64,000 nt of DNA, from positions 24,874,000 to 24,937,999 of the forward strand of contig CM036250.1 in NCBI GenBank assembly GCA_020698575.1, written 5' to 3'. Source of the DNA: Bostrychus sinensis. Taxonomy: Eukaryota > Chordata > Actinopteri > Gobiiformes > Eleotridae. Positions 1 to 63,637 of the stretch are shown here, piece by piece; within the stretch, counting starts at the first letter, position 1, and every line of letters starts with the position of its first letter. The notes below the pieces were generated by a model. It saw nothing but the letters and a program-made list of their open reading frames with translations. It did no database searches and had not been told where the DNA came from. Position numbers and translations under genes: made by a program.

Positions 1-1024
1 CTAATGCAACCTGTGTTTACTATTCTGTGCAGTCAGTCCCCTAAAATCATTCACAACATAGTTACATTTTGTAATGCTTTGACATATTTTCAGGATAATA
101 AAAAGTACATACAATTTTATAGATTCAAGTTTGTATGATGGATTATGGGTTGATTGTAATAGGGATGTTTCGATTAGTCCCATTCAGTTGATCTTGTTGT
201 ACAGTATTTATAGTATAGTAAGTCCATCCGGGGAAGTGGCACATGTGACACATGATGATGTCAGTGCAGACCACACCTCAGGCCACACAACACACACAGC
301 CTCCTCCTCTGATTCAAGACCCTCTTCACTCACAGACTGTGCACCAATAAAATATCTATAACAAGAGGCAGCAAGATAATCAGCAAATATCCAAATCCAA
401 AATACTGATTCATTATTTTGCCAGGATAATTAAATACTACTGTTGTAGAATATAATTGTGGTAATAAGGGTATTTATGATTGTAAATATCCATGCAAACG
501 TGTCCAGCAAACATTGTGTAATGATTGTGTAGCTTCCATTAAATATGAAAGTGGCTGGTGTTTTAAATCAGAAGCATACATTTTTCTTTGTACTTTGTAT
601 GTTGATTCCCATTCATTATAATGATGTCTCTACCTGCCCGGTCAGCACCCTGACAGTGCCGTCCTGAAGCCAAGAGGAAGGCCCTGTGCTGTGATCAGAG
701 GCCGACAGGAGGCCAGAACACTTCCCCCAGAAGTGCCTGCCAGCTCTCCCAGACAGGGAAGATATATTTGGAGATCATTAAATGGTCCTAAATGAGACCC
801 TGGCGTGAGAGCGAGCTCTGACCATCTGGCCCCATTGTGAGCGCCCAAGCTTTGTTCAGACGCAGCCAGCAGCATCAGCAATTCTCATTGGATACATGCT
901 TACTAAGGCTGTGATTTCTGTCCAATCAGAAAGCCTTTTAATTAATTACCCTTCTCCTTCATAGTTAGCATTGTAATTTTGTGTGAACATTTCTTTTAAG
1001 AAAACATTTGATTTTGTTTTTCAG
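1..1024 (+). other. magi1: Intron upstream of the first visible magi1 exon
   Basis: No exon is recognisable. The sequence is AT-rich except for a balanced-composition block at about 620-960 (listed separately). It ends in a T-rich tract and the CAG acceptor at 1022-1024. In mammals the matching intron 1 is very long, so this is probably only its 3' end. Confidence 0.6.
620..960. promoter_or_regulatory. Candidate conserved noncoding element
   Basis: This intronic block is richer in G+C and less repetitive than its surroundings. It contains AT-rich cores such as TTAATTAATTACC near 937-951, which resemble homeodomain sites. It matches none of the repeat families seen here. The call rests on composition and motif density alone; no alignment was possible. 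Confidence 0.25.
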
Positions 1025-54112
<53,088 letters not shown>

Positions 54113-55113
54113 AGCCACTCTGTCCTCTCTCTGTGCTCATGTACCATACACTGGAAACAGACTTCACAGGATAATACGTCTTGTGCTATTTGGTCGACGG
54201 ATTTATTAATTAATTGATTGATTGATTGATTTGATTTTACTTGTGATCCCCATACAGAGATTCATAAAACAGCAAAAGTACAATCCTATCTGTCCACACT
54301 GGTTGTTTTGTCATTGTTCTAGTTATTTTAAACCGAGTTGTTGTACTATAGTAACGGTATTGTATGTGCCTGCATATGAAATCAGTGATATTGCTTTTTG
54401 TAGGCATTGCTGAATCTTAATAGTTGTTTCCTCCGAGGCCTAAAAATGCTTCCAGTTGTGGTCAATTTCAAATTAAGTTTGTTTTAACTTGTCTTTTCCA
54501 TTTCAAACTCGCTTTATTGAACAAACTATAGCACAAGACACTGTTGGTTCACAAAGACTGTGAAAATAACTTGTAAGTACTGGACTTGAATTGAAATTTG
54601 ATTTGAAGCTGTTATGGGTATGATGATAGAAATAATATATGACCATTTGGGATTTTGTCACTATTTATTGATCATTTGGCACATATTTTGAGCTCATTTA
54701 ACGCTTCAGGAGAAAAGGTAGGAATACGCACTGTACCTGGGGAAGTAAGCTCGACTTGTATATGTCTTTAGAATGTGTGGCAGGCAGCTCACACTCCATG
54801 CCTAAACACTACTGCTGCTCAAGTTATAAAATAATGTTGAATTTGGCAGTCTTAATATTTTCCCTCTTTTAAAAGCTAAATCTTGATTTTAACACACTGA
54901 TGTAGCAAAAAAGAAATTTGACTTTAATTTACAGTCAGAAAGAAAATGGAGGAAAAATACTAGTCCAAATTAGTTGCATTTCAAGTATACTGACATATAC
55001 TTGAGCCAAGTCTGCATTGTGCCAGAGAACCAGCTTCATGCTGCCATAAAAAAACAAATGTTTTCTGATATGCCAAAAAGAAAATAATTGTAAATTTCCC
55101 TGCACAAGATTTT

Positions 55114-55424
55114 CAGTCCTACATCAGTGAATTGGAATATCATGGAAAAGTCTGGTTTCAGTAGTTCAGTTCAAAATGCAACTCATATAATATATAGATT
55201 CAGAGCACACAGAGTGACATTTCAACTATTTATTTTAATTGTGATGATTATGGTTTTATGGGAACCAAAATTCAGTATCTCATCTAGATATATACAGTAT
55301 AACATGATCATCACAATGAAAATTCATTTTTGAATTACTCTGTGTGTACTAAATCAATATACTCACCTTTTCAGTTGAACTACTGAAATATATATTACAT
55401 TCTAATTCCTTGATATAGGACTGT
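55114..55424. mobile_element. Tc1-like MITE with long inverted repeats in the inferred 3'UTR
   Basis: The left end CAGTCCTACATCAGTGAATT is matched by the inverse of TTCCTTGATATAGGACTG at the right. Further pairing (AGTAGTTCAGTTCAAAA with TTTTCAGTTGAACTACT) shows the inverted repeats run far inward, so a transcript could fold back. Confidence 0.7.
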
Positions 55425-56334
55425 ACATGTACCCAAATGGAAATCTGAGTGATAATTGCCCTGTCGTCGACGTGAGTATATAGGTGCACTGACCACCTCC
55501 TGGGTCAATAAGAGCTGCTGTGGTTTTGGTAACATGGACGGTCCTGCTACAGGAGACGACCAATCTGCCACGCTGAGCCATGCCGTCACTCCACTCCAGT
55601 CTGACTGCTGCTTTTACAATATGTTTTTATGTGTATTTCTCTTGTTTTATGTTTCATCAAAAATATATTGAGTAAAAAACACATATGCATTGTTTGATCA
55701 CTGTCATCACCATGGTACTGTATTAAAAAAATGTGGAAAAAAATTAAGATGAAGTTAACTTGTTGGCCATCACCTGTAAAGAATTTTTCCAATGTTATTA
55801 TTATTAGGAAGGATTAAAAATGTTGCCTTTTTTCTTGTACAAAAGAGAAATTTATGGAGAGCCTCAGTGGTGGGGAATGTGATATTGTGTTTAAATGGAC
55901 CTGATGATGATTTATTGGAAATTAATTTACTCTTGGATCAGGTATGTAAAGACGTTTTATTGAGAGACTGTATTGGTCACTCCGCTCAGTTCGATGGTCG
56001 AATCTCTTCTCGATGGTTATAGCCTGCCTTTGTATTATAAAGCACTTGTATGCAGTCTGTGTTCTTCAAAAAGCATTATTTCTTGCAACGTGCTCTGGAC
56101 ATAATGCTGTCTGTGTGTTGATAAAAAGCAGTACATGTATATGGGCCAATCTTTTTATAAAACTATGCATATATAAATATCACATTGTTCATAGCTTTAT
56201 TTGACCCATGAAGCTATACATAACATTAGTCTAAGTACAAGTAGATGTGGACTTATCCAGCTTCTTTCCTCCAGATGGATTACAATGTATATGTAGCTAT
56301 CAAAAGAAGTCTGTGAATGCTATTTTTATTATCA

Positions 56335-56340
56335 AATAAA
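56335..56340 (+). terminator. magi1: Poly(A) signal for magi1
   Basis: A canonical AATAAA in an AT-rich context about 2.2 kb after the stop codon. A second AATAAA-containing site lies near 56634-56642. Confidence 0.5.
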
Positions 56341-56699
56341 GTTTTCCATACAAATCTAAGGTATTTTTATATTTTTGCACAGCCACACCCACTTAACATT
56401 GACTGGTCAGAGAGTTAATATTTCATTGTAAACCCCAATAGTGCATCTAACTAAAAGAAATTTGTTATTCATACCTAGTTCTACAAAATATTTAAAGTCC
56501 CTCATTCCAGATGTCTTAAATGAATATGTCAAGTAATAACTCTTTTTTTGTACATGTATTTTTCTTCATTTTAAGTAATGTTTGAATTGTGATAGTTGCA
56601 CTCACTGATTAATTGTCAAGTTCTACTTTTTGTAATAAATAAATTAAAAGCAAGAATATAATATATAACAATGCCCTTAATAACAAAGACTCGTTAAAT

Positions 56700-56945
56700 A
56701 ATAATAATCCTTTACTCTTATTCAGCACTTTTCTGGACTCAAAGGTGCTTTTTGTAGGTCTATTATTTATTCACTCCTCAATCACACTCAGTGGTGAGCT
56801 ACTTCTGTAGCCACAGCTGCCCTGGGGCAGGCTGATGGAGACACAGCTGCCGTTCTGCACCTATTGCCTCTCTGACCAACACCAAACTCACAAAAACACA
56901 TTTATACAGGCGAGGTGGGTGAAGTGTCTTGCCTATGGACCCTAC
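56700..56945 (+). repeat. Dispersed repeat, copy 2
   Basis: Shares TATTTATTCACTCCTCAATC, GGTGAGCTACTTCTG and CAGCTGCCGTTCTGCACCT with the copy at 44440-44700, same orientation. Confidence 0.7.
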
Positions 56946-57699
56946 AACAGTATGCAATGCTTTTGCATACTGACTGAGCTACTGCCATGTACACAATTAC
57001 CAAAGTCAACTTGCGTAATTTAGATAATAATTTAAAAATGTCTTATATTTCATCAATAACAATTTTTAAAAAGGAAACTGGCTGCATTTGGTTAAGTTTG
57101 TCAAAACTGTGCCTAGCCTCTAATTAAGTATTTAAATGAACTTAAATACTTTGAACTTAACTAAGCCAATTGTTTTCCCCAGTTTATTTATATTGAATTA
57201 ACTTATTGAGGTTTTCAGTGTTCTCCTCTTCTAATCTAAATATAACAATTAACAAACTACTCCTGCCCCACAGTGAGGGGCTTGTGTGTCCAATGCCCTG
57301 TTGAGCCAACTGCCATCTCTCTGGGAGGAGTCTGCATGTCCTCCCTGTGAATTAGTGACTCTAAATTGTCCAAATTGAATGTGAGAGTGAATGGTTGTCT
57401 GCGTATATCAACCCTGTGACTAACTGGCTGTTGTCCAGGGTGTACCCTAAGGTCTATAGCTGCAGGGATATGTTTTAGTCACACACTAACAATAATAAGT
57501 ATAGAATAAATTAATAATAAAATTAATAAACTAAATACTTATTGCTATCCGAACAGGTTTGAAATAAAACTTATCTCTAAAAGTGACATTTTTAGTTAAG
57601 ACATTCATCACATACTATTACTCACTAACTGTGTTCCTGTGTGGTAGTTGCTATAGTTACACATGAAGGTCAATAAAAGAAAAAGTGCGCAGCCAAGGA

Positions 57700-57900
57700 T
57701 TGTGTAGGAGGGATCATGTCAGTATCTAGAGTCTGTTCTCCATCATTAACGTCATCTCCTCTTTCACTACATCCATAAATCTCCTCGTTTGTCCTCCTAT
57801 TGGCCTCCTGCCCAGCAACTCTAACCTCAATATTCTTCAGCCCATATTTTCACTGCCTCTTCTGTACATGTCCAACCCATCTCAGTCTGGCCTCTCTGAC
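57700..57900 (-). mobile_element. LINE ORF 3' fragment, inverted
   Basis: The reverse complement contains GAGGAGATTTATGGATGTAG followed by GAAAGAGG, matching the LINE fragment near 13502-13530, and a GAGATGGGTTGGACATGTAC segment matching that near 13417. Decayed, with no intact frame. Confidence 0.55.
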
Positions 57901-58324
57901 TGAAACATGTTTTTTTTTTTGTTTTGTTTTTTTTGGCTCAATTGTTTGTCAGGTTAATACTGGTGTGTGTTATACAATAAGCCTACTTTAAATGAAGGTT
58001 ATTAATTCTCGTCATGAGATAAGTGAGTGCTGTATCATTTGTATAATCACCCTCACTAATGCATTAATCCCTAAGGCCAAGTCCAAGGTGACCTAGTGTT
58101 TAGTAAGCCCTTCCCAACACAGCTTTTTATCATATACACCTGAAAAAGTAAGGCAGTAGGTGCTAGAGGAAATGTTTGGAAGCAATAATTGACTCCAGAC
58201 ATTAATGCATTCTGAATAGGTGGTTCACATTTATTGGTTTGATTAAATATAACTACAGTCATTTGTAACTCCTCCCCAAATTAAAAGTAAAACATAAACA
58301 GGTTTTGCCATTTGCAAAGTGCCT

Positions 58325-58330
58325 TTTATT
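58325..58330 (-). terminator. rho: Poly(A) signal for rho
   Basis: TTTATT on the + strand reads AATAAA on the minus strand, about 300 bases beyond the rhodopsin stop codon. Confidence 0.6.
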
Positions 58331-58627
58331 TTACGTTGCCTTGATTACATGCCTCTACATTTAAAAATAAGCCAGTAACATTAGGATCCAACTGTAAGAG
58401 ATTTTTCCTTTTACATTCAGGATAAAAATCTCAGATAGTTAAGTTGGATATCTGTACATACAAGAACAACTCTCTTTTGGGCTGACCTTTCCTGGTACTG
58501 TCTTTGGGTTGAACCAGCTCATTTGTAAAAATACAAAAATGTAAGTTATTTGACTTTAGCCTCTGTCGTTTCCCAGGGGAGCCGCAGTCGTCTTCGTGGA
58601 CAGTGGGTCGTGAGTGTGTGGCTGGTC

Positions 58628-59688
58628 TTATGCCGGAGACACGGAGCTGGACGAGACTGAAGAGGCCTCGGTCTTGGTGGTGGATGCACCCTCCTCCTCT
58701 TCGAAGGGGTTCTTCCCGCAGCACAATGTGGTGATCATGCAGTGGCGGAACTGCTTGTTCATGAAAATGTAGATCAGGGGGTTGTAGATGGAGGAGCTCT
58801 TGGCAAAGAAGGCCGGGAGGGTCATGAAAATGGGTCCGAACTCAGATCCCTGGTGTGTGAAGATCCACCAGGCAACGCTGGCATAGGGCACCCAACAGAC
58901 GTGGAACGCGACGACCATGATGACGACCATGCGGGTGACCTCCCTCTCGGCTCTCTGGGTAGTCTCAGACTCCTGCTGGGCTGCTGCAGGCCTCTTTGAC
59001 GGCACACAGCAGTCGACCGTAACAGAAGAACACCACAAACAGAGGGATGCAGAAGTGACAGACGAACATGTAGATGACAAAGGACTCATTGTTGAAGCCC
59101 TCAGCAGCGGGTGTAGTAGTCGACTCCACAGGAGCACTGCATGCCCTCAGGGATGTACCGGGACCAGCCAACCAGAGGGGGCACGGCGCAGGCAGCGGCC
59201 ATGACCCAGGTGAAGGCTACGCCCATGATGGCATGGTTTTCACCAAAGCGGAAGTTGCTGATGGGTTTGCAGACGACCATCCACCTTTCAATAGCCAGGA
59301 CCACCAGGGACCAGAGGGCAATCTCACCGCCAAGGGTAGCAAAGAATCCTTCCAGGTTGCAGCCGAGACGTCCAAGAACAAAGTAGCCGTGCATTGAGGT
59401 ATACATGGTTGTGGTGAATCCTCCGAACACCATGAAAAGGTCAGCTACCGCCAGGTTGAGCAGGATATAGTTTAGAGGGGTCCGCAGCTTCTTGTGTTCG
59501 ATGGTGACGTACAGTGTGAGGAAGTTGATGGGGAAGCCCAGAAGGATGAGCAGGAACATGTAGGCACCCAGAGCGGCATAGGCTGCTGGGCTGACAAGGT
59601 AGTACTGAGGGTATTCATATGGACTCCGGACAACGCCGGTGGTGTTGACCATAGGGACATAGAAGTAGGGTCCCTCTGTGCCGTTCAT
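58628..59688 (-). CDS. rho: Intronless rod opsin (rhodopsin RH1) with two one-base insertions; possible recent pseudogene or assembly error
   Basis: Rhodopsin binds 11-cis-retinal and activates transducin in rod outer segments. The sense strand starts MNGTEGPYFYVPMVNTTGVV at 59688 and ends SSSSVSPA with TAA at 58628-58630. Seven membrane segments are recognisable. Key residues (bovine numbering) are present: Asn2 and Asn15, Glu113, the Cys110/Cys187 disulfide pair, ERW for the DRY-type motif, Trp265, Lys296 in AFFAK, NPLIY and the CC palmitoylation pair. D83, E122, F261 and A292 suggest a roughly 500-nm pigment. The frame breaks twice: an extra T near 59106 after DYYTR (immediate TGA at 59101-59103) and an extra T near 58990 after AVKEA. 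Without these it would be 352 residues. As it stands, translation stops after 195 residues. TM6 also has AFHVCW where AFLVCW is expected. Confidence 0.9.
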
Positions 59689-59795
59689 GGTTGCGGCGTG
59701 CGGTTGTGATCAGCCCTTCACTGGTGGTTCTTCTGGCTGGAGACAGTGATGGAGAGGGTCCTGTTACAGAGGGACTCAGACGGCCTCACTCGGGC

Positions 59796-59802
59796 TTTTA
59801 AA
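59796..59802 (-). promoter_or_regulatory. rho: TATA box of rho
   Basis: The minus strand reads TTTAAAA about 110 bases before the ATG, placing transcription start near 59770 and giving a 5'UTR of about 80 bases, normal for rhodopsin. Confidence 0.65.
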
Positions 59803-59812
59803 GGCACACCTT

Positions 59813-59874
59813 GGATTATTACTTTCCAAATCCGTCAGCACAAAGTGATTTAGGGCATTGTTAATAACTAATCC
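59813..59874 (-). promoter_or_regulatory. rho: Rod-specific proximal promoter elements of rho (CRX- and NRL-like sites)
   Basis: On the sense strand the order toward the TATA box is GGATTA (59869-59874), TGCTGA (59835-59840) and TAATCC (59813-59818). CRX/OTX proteins bind TAATCC and NRL/MAF proteins bind TGCTGA. This CRX-NRL-CRX arrangement is the known layout of vertebrate rhodopsin promoters. All three sites appear intact despite the broken coding frame. Confidence 0.6.
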
Positions 59875-59977
59875 AGCCACCACTGCAACATAACTGACCA
59901 CTCATCAAGATATTAAGGTTACACCTGCTCATGCATATCACCTTGTCAAAATATTGTGATGAAAGTTTATCCAGGCT

Positions 59978-60150
59978 GATGTACTTTTTGTGCCAGTCCC
60001 AAGCTAAGATGTGTGTGTAGAGTGTAGAGTGTTGCATCAGGAAGGGCATCCGGAAGAAAAATCTATGTCAAATTAATATGCAAATCACTGCAAGCTAGGA
60101 GGCTGATGATGTACTGTGGCAAGCCCAGATGGGAAAAGCCAAAATCAAAG
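59978..60150 (+). repeat. Dispersed teleost repeat, + copy
   Basis: TGTACTTTTTGTGCCAGTCC, GTTGCATCAGGAAGGGCATC and AATTAATATGCAAATCACTG are the best-preserved version of the family at 27895 and 41605. Confidence 0.6.
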
Positions 60151-60718
60151 AAGATACTACAAGATATACTAACATTTTAAGCATTAGAAGTGAAAGTTAT
60201 CCATAGCAGCACCAGCAGATAATAGCCCTCAAAATGCTTCCAGACTCTTTTATCAGTGTGATATTGGAAGAGTTAGATTTTGGCAACTTTTGTGGAGATG
60301 TGGAGCAGAAGCTCACAGGGAGTGCTGGACGGTGTTAGCAGTGGGTAAAGAGCTCAGCACTTTCCTAATGGGTGTGTGGTATTAAAGCCACTTATAGCTA
60401 TGCAGCTTATGGAAGTGTAACTCTCACAGGTCTGTAATGGACTTAATGTCACTCTGGGTCATTCCCTTTCACTATTAACTCACTGAGAACTGCCAATTTA
60501 ATTCAGATTTTTCAGATTTTATTTGTTACATTTTAGATGGCAGAGTAGTTATAACTCTGGGTTTGATGATCTATGTTGTAGATTTAGACAATGGCTGTAT
60601 GGTTCAATGAATGAATATTTGTGTACACATAGGTATAAAATGCAAAGAGCAGACTTTATTTCAGTTAACACACATTAGCCGGCATTTTACAAAAGTGAGT
60701 TTTATGCTATAACAGCTA

Positions 60719-60763
60719 TGGCTCACTTGGTAGAGTGCACACCAGTTTGTTCCACATCATTCC

Positions 60764-60821
<58 letters not shown>
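60719..60821 (+). repeat. SINE-like box A followed by (CT)n microsatellite
   Basis: TGGCTCACTTGGTAGAGTG is a good tRNA-type box A. The would-be box B region is replaced by about 26 CT units (60768-60821). Confidence 0.6.
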
Positions 60822-60826
<5 letters not shown>

Positions 60827-61346
60827 GTTTTCCTCTCAAATTACTGTCTCTCTCAAATAAAAGCCAAAAAATGAGACTCAATTAAAAATACACTAGTATG
60901 AAACCCCTAAAAGATATTTGAAATGTGTTTAAAAATTGAGTTTTATTTGGCAGTTTTCTGCTGAAGTGAAAATGCATCAATAGTGTGTATGTAAGTTTGT
61001 CTTAGGAGTCATGAAAACATGCATGTGTGGCAAAGTTAGGGTGACCAGACGTCCCTATTTAACTGGGATAATCCCAGTTATAGGCCCTTTGTCCCATGTC
61101 CCAAGACAAATCTTTAAAAACTCATATGTCCCAGTTTTAAACAAACCTCATCCCAGTTGTCGCCATTTTAACTCATAGAAAGACAGAGAAAACACATTTG
61201 TCACTAAAATAGTTTACATTATTATTATTTTATTAATAAATGTCCATCATATATTCAAAATTTAGGCTCTAATGTCATGTTAAGGACATGACGGAAAATT
61301 GCATAGATTGGACACTTTTTGTTACTTTAAGTTTAAATGCACCGGA

Positions 61347-61356
61347 TTTTTTTTTT

Positions 61357-61387
<31 letters not shown>

Positions 61388-61393
61388 GGGGGG
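61347..61393. repeat. T20-G27 homopolymer junction
   Basis: Twenty T (61347-61366) pass directly into 27 G (61367-61393). Such long G runs form quadruplexes and are error-prone in sequencing, so the length is uncertain. Confidence 0.9.
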
Positions 61394-62027
61394 TTAGTGA
61401 TGGTGGTACAGTGGTGGTAGTACTTATAGTAAACTTTACACTCTATACTCTGTCTTAGGTGTATGTGTAGTTTAGTGTAGTTTCATCTGGCTGGGTAGAG
61501 GAAGAACCGACTGGTGAAGAAGAAGAAGCTGCAGTAAGTCACTTGGAGTTCTGGCGCCCTCCTCAGGACAAACCTATAAATGCAGCTAAAAACAAAAACA
61601 ATATTCTCTGACAACATCTTACGCATCGACTAATACCTTGTCTCTTCTTCTGAAAAAGGCTACCGTCTCTAAAAGTCAACACTGAGTGCACGGATACCCG
61701 AAATGAGTACCTGTCAAATGAATAATACAGTGAGTATGATGAATAGTGTATGAACTTTCTCCTAGACTCAGATAAACACTGTCCTCTGCCCTCACATGAA
61801 TGTTTGAGAAGTTTAACACGGACCATAATTCCTTCAAGCATTTATTAAATCCATTAATTTCCCAGCAAATGTGGAACTACTCAAAATCTGTACTCAAGTA
61901 AATGTACTGCTACTTCAAATTTTTTTTATTATGTAGCAATTAGGCCTACTCAAGAAATTTAAAATGTATTGGCTTTTTGTAGTTTACTTGAGTACTTACT
62001 GCTACTACTACTATTCACTGGTGGAAA

Positions 62028-62526
62028 TTCAGTGGTGAATAAGTACAATTTTTTTTTCTTAATTAAAAGTATAGATAAAGGAGTAAAAATTACTATAAAA
62101 GTACTCACTTTTAATTTTACTTGTGAGTAAAAAAATAAAAGTATTTTGCACAGATTCAAGATTAATGAATGTGTTAAATGTGAGGGAGTTTGCTGAAAAA
62201 CTGTGCTGTAAACTAAAGATTCCAGTGCAATAAAAGGTGTAGGTGAGATTTTTCTGAAGAGTACTTTTGCATCTTTTATATTTATGTACTGTGTCTACAA
62301 TGATGGCACAGCTAAAACTAATGATTTTAAACCAAACTCAAAACACTTTTTACTTTAAACCAATTTTTAAAAGTAGTGTCATAAAAAGTACAGCTACTTG
62401 CTCTAAAATGTACTGACAAAATTTTTAAAGTATCCCTTGTAAAATTTTCTAAAGTAAAGTATGCATACATGAAAACTGTACTTAAGTAAAGTAACTAAGT
62501 ACTTTTACTTTGTTACATTCCAGCAC
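62028..62526. mobile_element. hAT-like non-autonomous element
   Basis: The left end CAGTGGTGAATAAGTACAA and the inverse right end CAGTGCTGGAATGTAACAAA resemble the element at 40139-40957. Internal AAGTACTTTTACTT motifs are shared. No coding capacity. Confidence 0.5.
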
Positions 62527-62559
62527 TGCTACTATTACCAACACTTACTACTAGCCTAC

Positions 62560-62740
62560 TATTACCACCACTACAGCTAGAACTATAACTACTTTTAGTG
62601 CTGTTACTACTACTATTACACTATTATTATTTCCACTATTATAACTATTAGTATTTAGTAGCAGTACAACTAGCTGTAGTAGTAACAATGGTAGTTGTAG
62701 TAGTAATAGCAGTAGTAGTGGTAGTATTAGTAGTTTTGCT
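62560..62740. repeat. Imperfect (TAG/CTA)n-rich region
   Basis: Irregular TAG, TAC and TAT triplets on both strands give repetitive low-complexity frames. It is not coding. Confidence 0.7.
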
Positions 62741-62924
62741 GTGTTATTGCAAAAAAACAATACTTTGAAAGTAAACATTACAATGACCACTTTTCTCTTT
62801 TACTGAAGTAAGATTAGTAAGTTTATTAGTTACCATGGACACTGAGCATTATTGTAGTGTGTATGTGGATGAGATGGACTAATATGGAAGTGATGCCATA
62901 CTCTATTTTAAACTATTTATTTAT

Positions 62925-63003
62925 TCTTGTTATTGTTTTTATGTAGGACGCACAGCAAATTTTGTTGTACTTGTGCAATTACAATTAAGGTGAATTGAAT
63001 TGA
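62925..63003 (+). mobile_element. LINE 3'-end remnant (first)
   Basis: CAATTACAATTAAGGTGAA followed by TTGAATTGAA is a typical short tandem-repeat end of fish L2/Rex1-type elements. Confidence 0.45.
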
Positions 63004-63049
63004 AGTAACAATTTCACTTGTACATACACAATATCGGTTTTATCGGTGT

Positions 63050-63637
63050 GGTATTGAAAGCCTTCTTACCAGCTCTGTCACAGTGTGGTTTGGTAATCTC
63101 ACTGTGAAAGAAAAGAAAACTTTAAACAGAGTGGTTTCGCTCCGCTCGCAGGACCATAGGCTGTGACCTCCCAGTCTTAGAGATTATTTACAAATCTAGA
63201 CTTTTAACCAGAGCTCTCCAGATCATCAGTGATCCCTCTGGCCTACCCTGCTGCTGAGATGTTTGACCTCCTTCCGTCAGGGAAACGATATTGTTCTATT
63301 AAATGCACTACATCTTGTCATGCTAAAAGTTTTTTCCACAAGCTGTGTTGACCTTGAACAATGCACCTTGAAATACCTCACATATAAGACATGCACCTTA
63401 TTGCTTTGGTTACTTCTTTTACTGCCATTTATATATACAGTGTTTTTATTGTTAGTATTTATTAGGTTTTATTTAGGCTGTATCCATATGTTTTTTAATG
63501 AAGGCTTGTGCTTGGTGTGTTTTGTTATGTGTTTTGTTTGTTTAAATGTTGACTGTGCACTTTGAGCTCTTGCAACTGTTTTCCAATGTAGTTATTTTTT
63601 TTAATGCTGCAAATGGCAAATAAACTGAACTGAACTG
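63050..63637 (+). mobile_element. Decayed LINE ORF2 C terminus and 3'UTR (Rex1/L2-like)
   Basis: Conceptual translation across frameshifts gives fragments resembling LINE ORF2 ends (GCDLPVLEIIYKSRLL, ISDPSGLP). The 3' end is GGCAAATAAACTGAACTGAA, again with terminal short repeats. It contains stops and is inactive. Confidence 0.5.

Larger units (their letters stand above)
54113..56360 (+). other. magi1: magi1 3' untranslated region (inferred)
   Basis: Follows the stop codon. The clearest poly(A) signal is AATAAA at 56335-56340. It includes an (ATTG)n-like run near 54209-54235 and a MITE (55114-55424). The end point is inferred; an earlier cleavage site is possible. Confidence 0.5.
56361..58300. 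other. Intergenic region between convergent magi1 and rho
   Basis: Contains a dispersed repeat (56700-56945), another teleost repeat (about 57250-57500) and an inverted LINE fragment (57700-57900). No gene was found. Confidence 0.75.

Noticed and set aside
58628..59137. A second, separate opsin gene
   Set aside because: The three minus-strand frames are consecutive parts of one rhodopsin, offset by two single-base insertions.
62551..62790. A Leu/Val-rich minus-strand frame that resembles a membrane protein
   Set aside because: It is translated from imperfect TAG/TAC triplet repeats.
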